From: Haberlea rhodopensis
Lineage: Eukaryota > Streptophyta > Magnoliopsida > Lamiales > Gesneriaceae
Direction of reading: 5' to 3'
Assembly: GCA_907163345.1 (NCBI GenBank)
Contig: CAJQUN010000003.1
Coordinates: 2,108,001 to 2,172,000 of the forward strand
DNA length: 64,000 nt
Each line of letters starts with the position of its first letter. Position 1 is the first letter of the stretch. The position numbers and the translations under genes are program-made. Under the pieces are notes generated by a model. The model worked only from the letters and a program-made list of their open reading frames with translations, was not told the DNA's origin and did not search any database. Of the stretch, positions 1 to 12,943 are shown piece after piece.

Positions 1-823
1 ACAATCATAATAGTAGATTCTGGTTGTGAATATCGATGCATAGATTTATTAATGATAATATTTCAAGTTGTTAATTTTAACATAGTTTTAGTTTTTTCAT
101 AAAAATCATCTTAAAATCAAGAAATATTATGAAGAAAAATTCAATTTTTAAGTTAATTATGTGCATATAATGCACATATAAAACCGATGAAGCTTATAAG
201 AGAGACTTTTTCAAGTTTTGATGAAATGTAAATTTAAATATCCCAAATGTTTAGGACTAAAAAACTTTCACAGAATTTGTTTTTAATAAAAGTGATCTTA
301 CCGATTTTTAACAAAGTGTCCCAATACCATTTTTTTCGTCTTAGAAAAAGAACAATTGGGAGAAGAGGAACAACGCTTTCCGTGCGAGTAAATGTTTGTT
401 CTATTTGTTTTTCCAACAGAAAAATGGTTTTGGATTTTTTTTAAATAAATAAATAATTTTTATGAGCTTATATGTGAAGAATTCATCCCAATTGGTTATG
501 TCAGAATCTTTTATAAGTAGCATAAATAGGTGTAAGTTCTCAACGTGTGATATTGTATAAGCCAAATATTTAAATTGATAATGTGGATGACGGTTAGCAT
601 GTGGACGTAATAATCAATCATATGGAAATCTTGTCTGATATCGTGTCAAGAATTAGTGGGGTTTTAACTTATATGATGAGTAACCTAGAATCTTTTAGAA
701 TGAGTATTTATGGTTTTCAAGATAATGACACTCAACGTTATATCTGTTCTGTCTTAAAACTTCACAACTATTATTGTAGCAAAATATTATTTAGTGGGTT
801 TAATTTATGATTTGTTTAATCAG
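1..823. other. AT-rich stretch upstream of a COX6b-like fragment
   Basis: I see no supportable gene here. The sequence is AT-rich and ends in a good splice acceptor (AG at 822-823) that opens the COX6b-like exon. It may therefore be intron of a gene whose 5' exons lie outside the window. I could not find the expected upstream exon carrying the first half of the CX9C motif. Confidence 0.4.
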
Positions 824-1058
824 ATGCGTCCAAGATAAAGGAGCTGAAGCAGAAGAATGCAAGAAGGTTGCAGACTACTACAAATCAATGTGCCCCGAAT
901 GGGTAAGTTCTAACAATTGACAGATTAATTTGCAATTAAAGAAAGCTGAAATCTAAATGAAATAAACAGTCTTGAAAATTCAAATTTGTTACCTTGTAAT
1001 TAATTCAAATATCCTTGTGATTTTGCAGGTTGATCAGTGGAGCCTAAAGGGGAACTAA
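824..1058 (+). pseudogene. Cytochrome c oxidase subunit 6b-like, two 3' exons, partial
   Basis: Exons at 824-902 and 1029-1058 are joined by a GT-AG intron. Together they encode a C-terminal piece containing CVQDKGAEAEEC, then KKVADYYKSMCPEWVDQW, then SLKGN and a stop. In plant COX6b, a small twin-cysteine subunit of mitochondrial complex IV on the intermembrane side, this region holds the second Cys of the CX9C motif and the whole CX10C motif; both are visible here. The family normally continues past the conserved Trp with about ten more residues ending in a GTFPGPL-like tail. Here a stop comes early and the tail is lost, so I treat it as a broken or truncated copy. The retained intron argues against a retrocopy. 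The 5' part may lie outside the window. Confidence 0.6.
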
Positions 1059-2612
1059 AATTTCATGGCAAGAACATCAAAGTATGGTTTTTTTTTAAAA
1101 AAATCTGACGATTAATCTCGTCGGGTTTATATGTTGTAACCACCTCTTATTAACCTATTGTATTTCATTTCATAATTGCGATGATGCTTGTATGACATGT
1201 GATGGAGCAATGTTATGTAAATGTGCCGTACAAAACAATAATACGTTCTGATATCAAGGCTTAGCCTAAATGGCGATAGACTCGTGTTCTTTAGATTAGG
1301 AATTCAAAAAATACCTCTATTGTTTGTATTTTTAATGTGAAAAAATTATTATTTCATTCTTTCTATTTCACTTAAACGACAATAAAATCTCAATAAACAG
1401 CAAAAAAAAATGATTGAAATGAATAAAATTAATCTCGACATCATAATTCAAAAACCAATATTTTTTATTCTTTTAGCACTCGATTATATCACTCAACTTC
1501 ATGAAATTATCAGGTTCCAGTCACAATCCAAATTGTGACTGCCAGCTCTCTGAACCAACTCTAATCCCTCCCAAGGGATGCCCACCAATTTCTTGTTTTC
1601 TTCAAAGTTCATGGATTGAGCAAATTTTTTGTACTCAGTTTTGATTACTGGAAATGGGTTTCTTCTGCTTGTTTTTGGATTTCCGTAAAGGGTGAAATTG
1701 CTTGGAGGCTTCCGTGGCGAATCGGTGGTTAGATCTTAGACACGCCCTTCTTGCGGAGCAATTTTATGATTTTGGTTGAGGTAGGTTAATATTATGTAAG
1801 GATTTCGGTTGAGTCAAACTCTTGTCATGCAAGAGTTTATTTAATGATTGTCTTTAAATTTATAAATTTAATCAAATTATTTTTAATAAGTGTTTTTATG
1901 TATTTTTAATTATTTATAAAAATGTTTTAATAATATTTATTAATAAATTCACGCTGGGGAAATACTAGATCATTTTGTACATGTGAAAAGTTCGGTGTAA
2001 AATCTATTCAAGGGTATTTTGTTTAATAATAATTAACTATAATATTTTATTAATAATTAAATTACATAAATAAATTTATTTTGATTAATTTAAATTTAAT
2101 TGAAATAAAATAATAGAAATAAGTGTAAAACTTATCTGAGGGTATTTTTATCATTTACTAATAAAATTAATATATACCACCTAATTATCAAGTACCCTAA
2201 ACATAATATTAATTGTCATATTTTATTAATCATACGAACCAAACAAAATATAACTTATCCATCAGTTTATTTATCAACCAATTATCTATTTTTTAATTAT
2301 ACATCACTTATCTTATCCTCGAATCAAGCGTACTCTACCTGCTGGGTATTTCGTGGTAGAGCCATAGTGGTTGGTCAATGCTGTTGCTACACTATAAACA
2401 CCAATGATAATGATAGCGAAGTTTAAACGAATAAATTTTAGGTGGTAGCTTACTCAACTTTGTTTAATTTAGATTTTAATTTTTAACTGGAAACCAAAAA
2501 AAAATTATATTAGAATTTTCGATGGTTGTGGACATTCATTATCCATATTATGTTATAATAAACAATTGGTTGCGTTTACTTCGAATCATAAAATAATATT
2601 GATAAGTTATAT
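1059..2612. other. Intergenic, no gene seen
   Basis: This is AT-rich spacer with A/T homopolymer runs. No ORF or exon series resembles a known protein. It ends at the target-site duplication of the small LTR element that follows. Confidence 0.5.
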
Positions 2613-2955
2613 TGTAGGATTAATCACTTGCCGCTTTACCAAAAAATTATAGCTGATAGTAACAGTGTAACTCAAATCTTTTAAACCGTACAGCAGTACA
2701 AGCACAACGTTTCACACAACAAGGACATTGTTGTACCCCAACAATCCTCATCCCAATAATTACACTCCTTGCAAACATAAGAATCGAACACGTGACATTG
2801 ACTATGATACCAATTGTAGCATCAAACGTCTTGCCGCTTTACCAAAAGATATAGCTGATGGTAACAGTGCAACTCAAAATCTTTTAAAGCGTACAACAGC
2901 ACAAACACCACGTTTCGATCGATCACACAACAAGAGCAATTGTTGTACTCCAACA
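2613..2955 (-). mobile_element. Ultra-short LTR retroelement (TRIM/SMART-like), complete copy A
   Basis: Two direct repeats, 2613-2743 and 2815-2955, enclose only 71 bp. On the minus strand each repeat starts TGTTGG and ends CTACA. Just inside the 5' LTR, minus strand 2812-2800 reads TGGTATCATAGTC, close to the TGGTATCAGAGC primer binding site complementary to plant initiator Met tRNA. The element is flanked by a perfect 5-bp duplication, TATAT at 2608-2612 and 2956-2960. It has no coding capacity. LTR ends TG/CA, the binding site next to the LTR and the 5-bp duplication are what an integrase-mobilised LTR element shows. Mobilisation in trans is inferred. At 343 bp it is far below typical TRIM size. 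Relatives lie at 17389-18407 and 39526-40137. Confidence 0.85.
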
Positions 2956-2960
2956 TATAT

Positions 2961-4040
2961 TATGATTATTTTATAACTGATATTATTGGATAAATAATAA
3001 TATTTTTACTTTAAATGATTGAAATTGATATTGTAATTATCAGTACAGAGTAATTTATTTTTTTGCCAAACTGTTCTTATTATTAATATTATATTTGGTT
3101 TGACATAATAAAATTGGGATTGTAAATATCATAGAAACATATGATTATCTTTTTCATATTTATTGTTTTTATTTATTTAATTAAGCTTTTTTATCTATCT
3201 TTCAAAAATTTCACCATTTCATAATTTTTTATTTATTTATGATATATTCTTCTTTTCTACTATCAAAATAAATAAGTTTAGATTTATCAAAAAATTATAT
3301 TAACTTAATTTAAATTATAACACAATTTTTTTATAATATTTTAATTAAACAATATTATTCATTGGATTATTTTACTTAAATATATTCTATATATTTTCAA
3401 TTTAAGATGTATAGTAAATAATTATTTAAATTTTTATTATTAAATTCTTTTTATTTAATTTTAAATAATAACATAAATAGAAAACAAAGAAGGGCAGAGA
3501 AGGATTTTTATCTTCCGATCAATTAATCAACACCCAAAGAATAATTATCCCACCATTTTCATGATATTATTTATCATTTGGAAACAGTATTTTATGCCAT
3601 AATTAATTGTATATCTTGTTTATTTGCTTGTTTAATTACTGTAAAAACTTCATAAATTAATATCGGTAAATTAATAAACGTTCTAAATTAATAAAATTTC
3701 ATGGTCTCAACATTATTAATTTATAGATGTTTTTATTGTAATTATAATTTTTAAATTAAAAATCATCATTAAATTTTTCAATTTAAATATAATATTTTTT
3801 CTATATATATATTTTTTGATATTGGGGACAGATTTTAAACAAAAAATTTGATCGACTGTCCAAATTCGAACTTGAATCGACCCAAAACAAACATAAGACC
3901 ATACAGGCCGGAGTCTCTTTTTTTCTATATTCAAATTACTTGAGTCGAAGAAATGTTACACATATAAGAACATTGACGTGTATATAATTATTTATTGTTT
4001 GTTATTTTAAATAAAATTTATTCAAAGAGCTAACGTGTAT
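2961..4040. other. AT-rich spacer and probable promoter region of the Lunapark-like gene
   Basis: No coding sequence is recognised. The stretch is very AT-rich. A TATA-like GTGTATATAATT near 3977-3988 lies just before the inferred noncoding first exon and could be the core promoter. That assignment is inference from position only. Confidence 0.35.
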
Positions 4041-4049
4041 TTTTCTTCT

Positions 4050-4229
4050 TCAGGAAAACGGTGAGTTTCCTGTTTTCATTTCCCCAACATCAACACATTC
4101 GAAAAGATTCCAGAGTTCCACAGTGTTTGAATCCGTGGATCGATCGATCCTATATAAGACGATTTTTCTCTAGTTTTGTTTCCCCAATTCAGCGACATAG
4201 TTACTTCGTTGGCGCTAAATCGGTTACAG
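4050..4229 (+). other. Probable 5'UTR exon of the Lunapark-like gene
   Basis: A less AT-rich stretch ends at CGGTTACAG followed by a GTAAAT donor near 4230. The next acceptor, AGCAG at 5811-5815, lies three bases before the ATG at 5819. This fits a 5'UTR interrupted by an intron of about 1.6 kb. The overlapping short ORFs in this stretch have no recognisable similarity. The transcription start is not determinable from sequence. Confidence 0.4.
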
Positions 4230-5818
4230 GTAAATATTTGTTTCGTTTCGGCATATTTAAGATTTACCATGAATCGGGTTTTCGATGGAGAATCTGAGCT
4301 TTTTACTGAAGTATGGTATACTCTGATCGTGTTCGTACTCGTTGGAATTTTGAATCTACTGATTTTTTTACCTGTTTGTTTCAGTAAATGGAATCTCCGT
4401 TTTTCTTATTTCTGTTTGTGGATTTTTGCATTTTGTTCAGTTTTCCTACGATCGTTTAGTTATTTTCTTTGTGAATTGTGTTTGGAAGGGAACATTTTTT
4501 CGGAGATGAGTCCAATGATGGATGTTTGCGTTTGTTTGGTGTTTGGTTCATGATTCGTTTGCTATTCGTGCTTTATTTCAGTCGTGATGCGTCTGCAGAG
4601 CTGGCTTTCACATCTAAAAGTGCACTGCTATTTTCGAATTTTATAAATCAATTGTTGTATTTCAAATCTTCAATTGTTTGTCCTGCTGGAATGGGGGTTT
4701 CTCTTCACACTGTTCTCTTTGTCAAACATTAATTACTGGTAATTTGTGATTGTTTAATTGGAGTCTGTTTTCAAATAAGCCTTGTAATTGTAAGAAAGTG
4801 GATTTTTTTATTATTGTTGTTCTATAAGTGGGAAGTTTTCACATTTGCTGAAGCAGTGCTTGATAATTGATACGAGGTGCTTAGTTTATTTAAACAACAT
4901 ATATATCATTACGAGTCTTTTTCTATCTTTTAACTCCCTGCAGTCAATGACACTCGCTGAACTCACATTGATATATGTGATGCAAAATCCAAGTGGTAAA
5001 TTTGGCATTCGTGATATTCTGTGATTTTTTTTTCTTTCTTTTTTGCAATTTGGAAAGGATAATCCACTGGGACCCTGGACCATTTTGTGTTTTTTAAAAT
5101 GCATACATGCCTTCGGCCAGATTAATTTGAATATTAACATCACGAAAGTGGTCGAAGCTCGCTTACATAAACCAACGCTTGGAATATAAAATAACTATTC
5201 ATTTTTTTGCACTTTCCTAAGTGCAACGATTGAGTAAATTTTTTAACATTATTGAATTTGTGGCCACGTGAATGCGAGACCAAACCATTTTGCATAGCAA
5301 TCTCAGTTTTCATTGAGTGAAGTACTTTTGTCTATTTTATAGTTCTGCATGTAGTAATCGGATTTTGGAGCTATGAGTGGGGCAAATGAGACCTCTTGAT
5401 AGTAATTGATCTTCTTCCTACAGTGTCATTTTTTCTTTTGAAGTCTGCTTCAAATGTTTCTTATTAACAATACATCTTCTTAAGGCCATCTGGTTGGTTT
5501 ACATTGTAGAAACCTGAAAAGGGGTGATGCAAGTATTTTAAGCCAGTTGTTAACCACCAAACCGACATCCTATCACAAGTCACAACATTCCACAATTGTT
5601 TTCCTTATAATTGATGCCACGTGATGATAATTGGTCCCATCATCACAAGTTTACCAAATAGTGAAAAACATCATACAGTAGAAATTTCAGGTAATTTGGA
5701 GGGAATGTGGTAATCTGGTAATTTGGAGGGAATGTTGGCATGAAGTATGAATGAAATGTGTTAAAGTTGGCCTGTAACATGTCGGAGATGTTGTAACTTC
5801 GCTTATAACTAGCAGGAA

Positions 5819-8800
5819 ATGGCTGGAGAATCTAAGAATGAGGTTGGGGAGGGCGTCACGTCGACAGAAACTGAGATTAAACCGAAGAAAGAGAAGAAAG
5901 GAGTGTTGTCAAGATTATGGGGTGCACTCTTTAGAACGCAGAGAGATGACTTTGAAAAGAGATTGCAACATATATCGAAGGAAGAGGCGGCTGTGCTTGG
6001 CAGGATCACCAGACGTTCTCAAACTTGGCGAAGAATGACTAGGCAATTGATTGCCTTTTCTGTACTATTTGAGGTAAAGTGCCTTCATTGTACTGTTTTG
6101 ACTACTAAGCTAGGGGATTCAGTTGCATTAGCATTAATGCCTGATCAATGGTTATTTGGTGATTTATTTTTGATTCGTTACATTCCCAATGCAGCATTCG
6201 AAAAAACTATGGTCGACTATACTTGTTTCGATTGTTGTTTATTCTATCTAGTTCATAGTATTTTAGCAAATTATTTTTTTATGTTTCTCTTTCTTTTCTC
6301 ATGTTTGAGAGTTGTCATCAATGCTTTTTTGGGTGAACCTCATTTTACCCTGTCATATTTTAGCAAGTCCTTGGACTTGCACCACTTTACCTGTTGTATT
6401 TTTCATAATACATTATTAACCATGTTATATATTTTTTTTGATCAGGCAAAATAAATATTATAAATAAATAAGTACCAGATGTACTTAAAAGTTATTACAA
6501 ACAACTAAGAGAGTAATCTAGATAGCCTTAAGGCAGATGATAAGCTCATTCCTCCAATCTAAGAGTGAAAACTTAAACTTTACACCACGTTTATTATGTA
6601 TCCAAAATCAAGACATAAACAAGACTAGCTCAAAAAGATCATCATCCGAAGAGTCTGGTCATCTGAAGAAAAGTTTGTTAGGAAGTAACCAAATAGTCCA
6701 CACCACAGTCGTCCATACAGTTAGCCATCCTGTCTTCCATTACGTTGCGTCCAAAGACCCTTATGTTGAAGATAATTCGACACCGTATCTTTATGGTGGC
6801 TCCACCTTGAAACCAAGCCAGTCATGGCATTTCATCCATAGCTTATGAGAATCTGGGCAAATGAACAATTGATGTTGGGTTGACTCTTCCTCTTCCTGTC
6901 ATAAAATACATAAATCTCCACCTTGTCCTAATAAGATATTTCTTTTCCTTAAATTTGATCTCATTAGTATGCGATACTTGATTGTCCTCCATATAAAGGC
7001 AACAACTTTTGAAGGCGCATAACTTTTCCATATTGTCGAGAAAGTATCTTTCAAATCAGCATCTTCAAGGGAATCCTCGTGTAGTATACTATACGCGGAT
7101 TGCACTGAGTATCGATTAGAAGCATCATGTCTCCAAAGCCAAATATCTTCCCGGTCCTGCATCAATTGGATCCTGCTAAGAGAAGATAATAAGTTATATA
7201 AAATATCATGTTCCCAATCGAACAACTCACTTCTACGATCCCATCTCCAAACCCAAGAACCCTCCTCCCACATCCCCTTGTCCCCTATTAACCATGTTAT
7301 ATTAAATTGCTTAAATTTATTATTCTAATTTGTTCATATTTAAATATGTAGCTCTTTGATACCAATATGCTCTTTTACACACACAGACGCACATGTTAGT
7401 CAAATTATAGACTACGATACCTGATTTCAAATTAAGATTTGCCTTAATGTGATTTTTTTGTACATTTGCCTTCTTGTCGTTATGACCTTATTATGGATCT
7501 TGTTATGGAATGATGGATTGGAGAATGTTCAATATAGAGAATGCTCCCTTTCTTGTTGGATCTCCTCTCATTATAACCTAATTTTCTTTTTCTTGAGGTT
7601 TGTTAGAGAGAACCTCTTGATATCGTGACACACTTTTTTTTTATAGAAAATTTTAGATGTTTCTTTATTAATTCTCATTCTTTATAATGAAGGAGTCTTC
7701 CTATTATAAGATAAAAATTCAAGTCCTAAGGATAATTATTAACCTAATAAATATCTCGTGTTTATAGATCACATGAGATGATCTTTATTGAAAGTGGATA
7801 AGCAACTAGAGTCCTAGAGAATTATGTAACTATATTCCCAGAGAATCAAGTAAATTATAGTCATATTTCTTGGGCTAACCTTGTGCATGGGCAATTTCAG
7901 TGCCCATTACATTGTGTCACGAAATGTAGAGGTCGTGGTAGGTGATAAATAAAATTTATGTCTTGTTAGAGCTAAGATAATAGTTGGTATTTTAGTTTTT
8001 TTATATTTAAATTGAGAACGAAATTGAATAATGAAAAAGTAAGGTATCTTACACATTGTACCTCTTTGATGAGCTACTATCGATTTTTATGACAGTCCCA
8101 ATCTAGCCATGCAAAGACAATAAGTTTGTGGTAAACTGCACTTGCTTTGGTTGTTTTTTACTCAATCCAAGTTGATAGCATTTAGCAAGTTATGGTTATC
8201 GTTTCTTATTCGTTTCCGGAGTTTGAGATCAATTTCTTTCTGTTTTTCACCCTATCATACTTTTAGCGAGCCTTCATTCGCCTGTAGGAATTCTGATCTG
8301 TATAGTTTCTCTTCATATTTTCAAAATGCTTAGACACGTCATAATAAACGGCTTAAATTATCGATCTAATTTGTTCATATTAAAATCTATATCACTTTGA
8401 TACCCACGCACAGAGCATGTGGATGTGTATGTGCGTGTATGTAAATTAAGAATAAAGTTGGATTATAAAAATACATGGTAGTGCTTTAAAAGTATTCGGC
8501 AAAGTGACACAGTTTAAATTACGGGGGAAATGATAGGCTTGCAAAGAGTACGAGGTGCCAAATGGAAGTTTTCCTTTTTTGAAGATTAGTCCTAGTATCA
8601 TCAGATGGTATACTTCACTCTAGTTATTCCTGTTGTTTTTGCATAACTTGTTAAGGCTTATGATTTGAAAAACAATTGACGTGCTTGACTAAATATGCCA
8701 TGCCCATTGCGACATCTAAATTAGGCTTGTGGATAATATTGATTGTGTGGATGAGTTATGATGATTTAAGATGTGTTAAATATGGGAATTATCTGGTGGG

Positions 8801-11580
8801 TTCAGAAAAAAACGAAGAATCTTACTATTTGTGATTGTTGGCTTCTTTAGCAGTCATGTTTTCAATGATGTGGCCACTACCCTTTATGTGAACACTAGTA
8901 CTCCAATAGTTTCCGGTGCGAAATGAAATGCATAGGATATATATGAGAAAACTGCATGCATTTCATGTTGATTGTGAAGTTTTACCCGAATTGGAAGCTT
9001 GAATTCAGGAACTAGACTAGCTAACTTTTTATTGTTATTTATTTTATAGTGTGCGTGTGGTGATGGTAAACTGCGAAAAAGACAGAAATGATCGTGGAAA
9101 TAGAAACTTGAGGATCATGAGCTGCTGAAGAAATAGTTAATACAAGGACTGATATGGTTGGATTCATAGTTATGGGTATTGTAGAGACTAAGCTCAAGGT
9201 GCTGTATGAGCTGCATGACTTATCGAAACATATGGAAGAGATAGTATAATCTAAATATTTGAAAAAAATTCATCATGTATCATCCAATATTTCACTTCAT
9301 CAACAGAACGTTAGCAAAACATAATATATGCATTAGTTGTAAGCAAAAACAAATTAATATTACACTGTATTCACCATTATCACATTTGTGGGGTGCATAA
9401 AGAGCGTCTTTGAGCTTTTGAAGTGCTACAAGGTTGGTGCTTCAAACGTCAAGGTCTTCCCTCAATTGAAGGACAAAGCTTTGGCTTGCGTCTAGAATCA
9501 AGGGCCGAGTCTCATACCTTGTGGGTTTTTAATAATTATGGTTAAGTTGAAACTAAAAGTGGCCCCATTTTTCTTTTACCCTTGCCCTCGTCTTAACTTA
9601 ATTTCATGGCTTAGAAAGAGGTTTTCATAATTTCAGATTGTTGCTGTAGTTTATGCTATCATGACCACAAGATCGTTAGACTTGGACTGGAAAATGAGGG
9701 CATTGAGAGTCTTACCCATGTTTCTGCTTCCAGCATTATCTTCTCTTACTTATTCAGCATTCGGAAGCTTCACCAGGATGCGTAAGCATTTCAAGTGCCC
9801 TTCATAGTTTATAGTCTATTTTGTTGTGAAAAGTAGCTTCTCATTATCTGTATTCAATCCGTGAAGCTGCACCAGGATGTGTAAGCATTTATTGCACTTT
9901 GCACTGTATTTTGTAAGGAATTGCATCTTATGATATTTTTTGTGTTTTTGCTTTTGGGGTTCCATCCTTAACCAGGATCTGATACATCATCCTTGACTTG
10001 ATTGAGACTCTACGCCATTCTCTGTTAGTTGATCATACCTCATATTGGCACAGATGGTGCTGTCTGATTTGAATTGGGTTTCTAACTTGCCATTTTGTTG
10101 GGTAGATTAGGTGCAACAACTTCATATCTCAGAATTTGTTAGATCATTTTAGAATATCATCGTGACAGGCACCAAGCTTCTTATATTGTCATGATATAAT
10201 GTAGGGTAGCAAATAAGATGATGGCTTTTGAAATGAGGGAGGGGTGAACTAGGAGTCAATTTCCGGACCTTTTTTTATTTTTATTTTTTGATTTCTTTTC
10301 TCTTACCACATAGTACTTTGTTCTGTTCCTGCGCATGATTATTTCATAGGCCCTGTTTTTTAGAGTTCCCAAATGAAATGAAGGCATAATACTCTGAAGA
10401 ATCATAATGATCTTCACCCTCTCATTAGTGATTCTGTTCACTATTATCAGCATATTTATGTGGAGAACATTTTGATTGCTATCTTGAAGGAAGATGCCTC
10501 ATTTGACTGCTCTAATTTTGAAAATTGGTAACTTTATGTCATTTACAGGTGACCGAAAGGACAAAATGACTTTGGAAAAGCTTCGTGCTGAAAGGCAAGC
10601 AAAAATAGATGAACTAAAAGAGAAGACAAATTACTACATTACCCAACAACTAATACAGGTACAGTGAAACAAGCTATGTTCTACTTTACGTTAATATATT
10701 TGCAACTTCGCTTCTCTATATATCTCTTACTCGAACAAGCTAGACATGATAGTTAAATGAGTCGGGCTAGAAATAGTTGGCTGATGAAAGTTTCTATAAA
10801 ATTCGGGCTATAATAACTGCAATAACTGCACCCATCAGATTCTTATATGAAATCTTCAGCGCAGAGGTATGACCCTGATCCAGCAGCTAAGGCAGCAGCT
10901 GCTACTGTACTGGCATCTAAATTGGGGTTGGATTCTGGTCTGAAAGTACGTTTGGAAGACGAGGCTAAGAACAATGCTGTTCCTACTGGGAAAAGCAATG
11001 ACGTGGAAGTTGCGAGGACTACTGGACTGCGAAATAGAAAGGCATCCCACTCGAAGACTAATAGTGTGGGAAGTGCATCCGCCCACCATCCTGAAGAACA
11101 AATGGCTACCCTTGCAGAAATTGAGGGTGCCGAAATTTCTGAGCAACACCAGTTGGTTGTGGAGCATCACCCTCAAACAGGTTTGAACACAAATGATGGT
11201 GGTTGGATTGCTCGATTAGCTGCGTTGCTTGTGGGAGAGGACCCAACACAATGTTACGCACTGATTTGTGGAAACTGTCATAGGCACAATGGTAAAGAAA
11301 TTTCTTGTCTAAGTATCGTTAATTCATGCACATCTGGTTGCAAGGGTTCACATTATCTTTATCAATTTTTACAGGGCTTGCAAGGAAGGAAGATTTTCCA
11401 TACATAACGTACTTCTGCCCTCATTGCCATGCTTTGAACGGGCCGAAACAATCTTCTGAACGTATATCGGGCTCGAATTCCCCTACTATCACATCCTTGT
11501 CTCCCGTGTCTGTTGCAGAAGTCGTACCAGGTGCAGATGATTCGAATAGTGATACAATTTCATTTGGCACTAGCTGTGTG

Positions 11581-11611
<31 letters not shown>

Positions 11612-11634
11612 ATGCGGAGATTTCCGAAAGTTGA
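5819..11634 (+). CDS. Lunapark-family ER-network protein
   Basis: Five coding exons at 5819-6073, 9637-9781, 10549-10658, 10865-11291 and 11375-11634 give 398 aa with all phases matching. Lunapark proteins sit in the ER membrane and stabilise three-way tubule junctions. The N-terminus has the cytosolic segment with DDFEKRLQHISKEEAAVL. Two hydrophobic segments (about residues 76-96 and 108-128) form a hairpin. A charged LEKLRAERQAKIDELKEK coiled stretch follows, then RYDPDPAAKAAAATVLASKL. The C-terminal zinc ribbon has Cys305/Cys308 and Cys327/Cys330. The tail ends in an Ala-Pro run coded by a GCTCCT repeat (about 11580-11611). The start is set by the conserved N-terminus and the acceptor just upstream. 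Intron 1 is unusually long (3.56 kb) and carries an antisense LINE. Plant homologues are annotated Lunapark/DUF2296. Family assignment is firm; the cellular role is inferred from homologues. Confidence 0.93.
6431..7285 (-). mobile_element. 5'-truncated non-LTR retrotransposon (LINE) in Lunapark intron 1
   Basis: On the minus strand 7273-6899 encodes a typical LINE C-terminus after the reverse transcriptase. WVWRWDRRSELFDWEHD is followed by DIWLWRHDASNRYSVQSAY and APSKVVAFIWRTIKYRI, the zinc-binding region. The reading continues, broken by stops, through a TTVVWTIWLLPNKL-like stretch to a poly-A tail (T run at 6432-6439). A perfect 17-bp target-site duplication flanks it at 6414-6430 and 7286-7302. 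This is the normal length range for target-primed reverse transcription and fixes both ends. It lies antisense to the host gene. Between exons, 7303-9636 is otherwise AT-rich intron with no other gene seen. Confidence 0.88.
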
Positions 11635-12943
11635 GATCCTAATTCTCTTGAAGCTGAACATATCGTGTGGTTGTGAATTGCAAAATCAGGTCTGATTTAC
11701 GGAAACGTTGGCCTCTACCTTTTAGTGGCATTATTGCAAACCCTTGATGAGAATGAGATAGTTTATACTTTTGATGTGAGATTGAGAACATGAAATTTTT
11801 GTTGTATAAATGTCATATGATGGAGAGCATGTTATTTTGTTGTTTATTTACAACTTCAAATAATCATTGGATCAAAGTTATCATACGCGAATTGTCTGTT
11901 TCACTAACTTTTTAATCAAGAATTTTAGAATTTTTTGTTTTGATGCAGCACTAATAGACCAGAACTTTTTTGCAAGATCTCATCTCCACCGTCATCGATT
12001 GTAGTAGTAAACACTCGTTAGGAACTAGGAAGTTGGAAGGTATATACAAAAATCGTAATCTTGATAATAGAAAAATGTGGGGTTTATGGCAGATTTTAAC
12101 AGCCAGAACCTGGCATATAAATGCCATTCCATAACCACCAAATCATGGCTATAATGGAGCATAATTGTAGATTTAAAATGGGGTTAATTGTTTGAAATTC
12201 AACACCTATAATAAATCCAGTTAGAAATCACTGCTGAAATCTACAGAAATTCTGCTCAACCACTCTGCAAATTTCTCTCTCTAAATTCTCCCGGGTAAGA
12301 CTACTATATAACAGGCTAAGACACTTTAGAGAAAGGAAAGAACAGTTTTTGTGGCATTTTGCATCCCGATATCATTCCAACATATCGAGTACACTTTTAT
12401 GACTTACTGTAAATGAGTTTACTGTAATAAAAATGATGAATTCTGCCAAAACCAAATTGAACATATTTATATATGTAAGAGTATGGTTCGCAATATTGGT
12501 CGCGGATGACGAACAACGGTCGCTACGGCAAACTTCCAGGCTAAACAGATATGTAACTAAGGACGGAGTAAGATTTTTACCAAGGAAAGCAAAAAATATC
12601 AAAATAAAAAATGGATGGCAAAAAAAATTTTAGGGTGTCGAAATATAATTTAAAGGGGGCAAAATGTACTTTTTGATGGACAAAATGCAATTTTTGGAGG
12701 GTAAAATGCAAAGTTTAAAATAAAAATTTATGGTAAATTGCATTTGCCCCCTTGTCCCAATGTACATCTGCAACCGTGTGTAACTATAACAGCGATTTCG
12801 CGTCTTAGAACGACGATTTCATGGTCATCAAGCCCGTTGCGTAACATTTTAAAAAATTCAAGTTTTTCCATTTTTTATTTTTTCCATGAAAAAAATTGTC
12901 CAAACTGTCTAATTATTTTTATTTTTAAGTTAAAAAAACTCTG
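11635..12943. other. Lunapark 3'UTR and spacer with degenerate repeats
   Basis: The 3'UTR probably runs to about 11830. Beyond it no gene is seen. Around 12625-12745 is a low-complexity repeat built from GGGCAAAATG- and GGGTAAAATGC-like phrases. The same repeat recurs inverted near 18565-18655 (ACCCC, TTTTGCCCC and TTTGACCCCC phrases). Confidence 0.4.

Noticed and set aside
4176..4553. 125-codon plus-strand ORF
   Set aside because: It spans a likely 5'UTR exon and intron start of the Lunapark-like gene and its hydrophobic reading comes from T-rich intron. No family was recognised.
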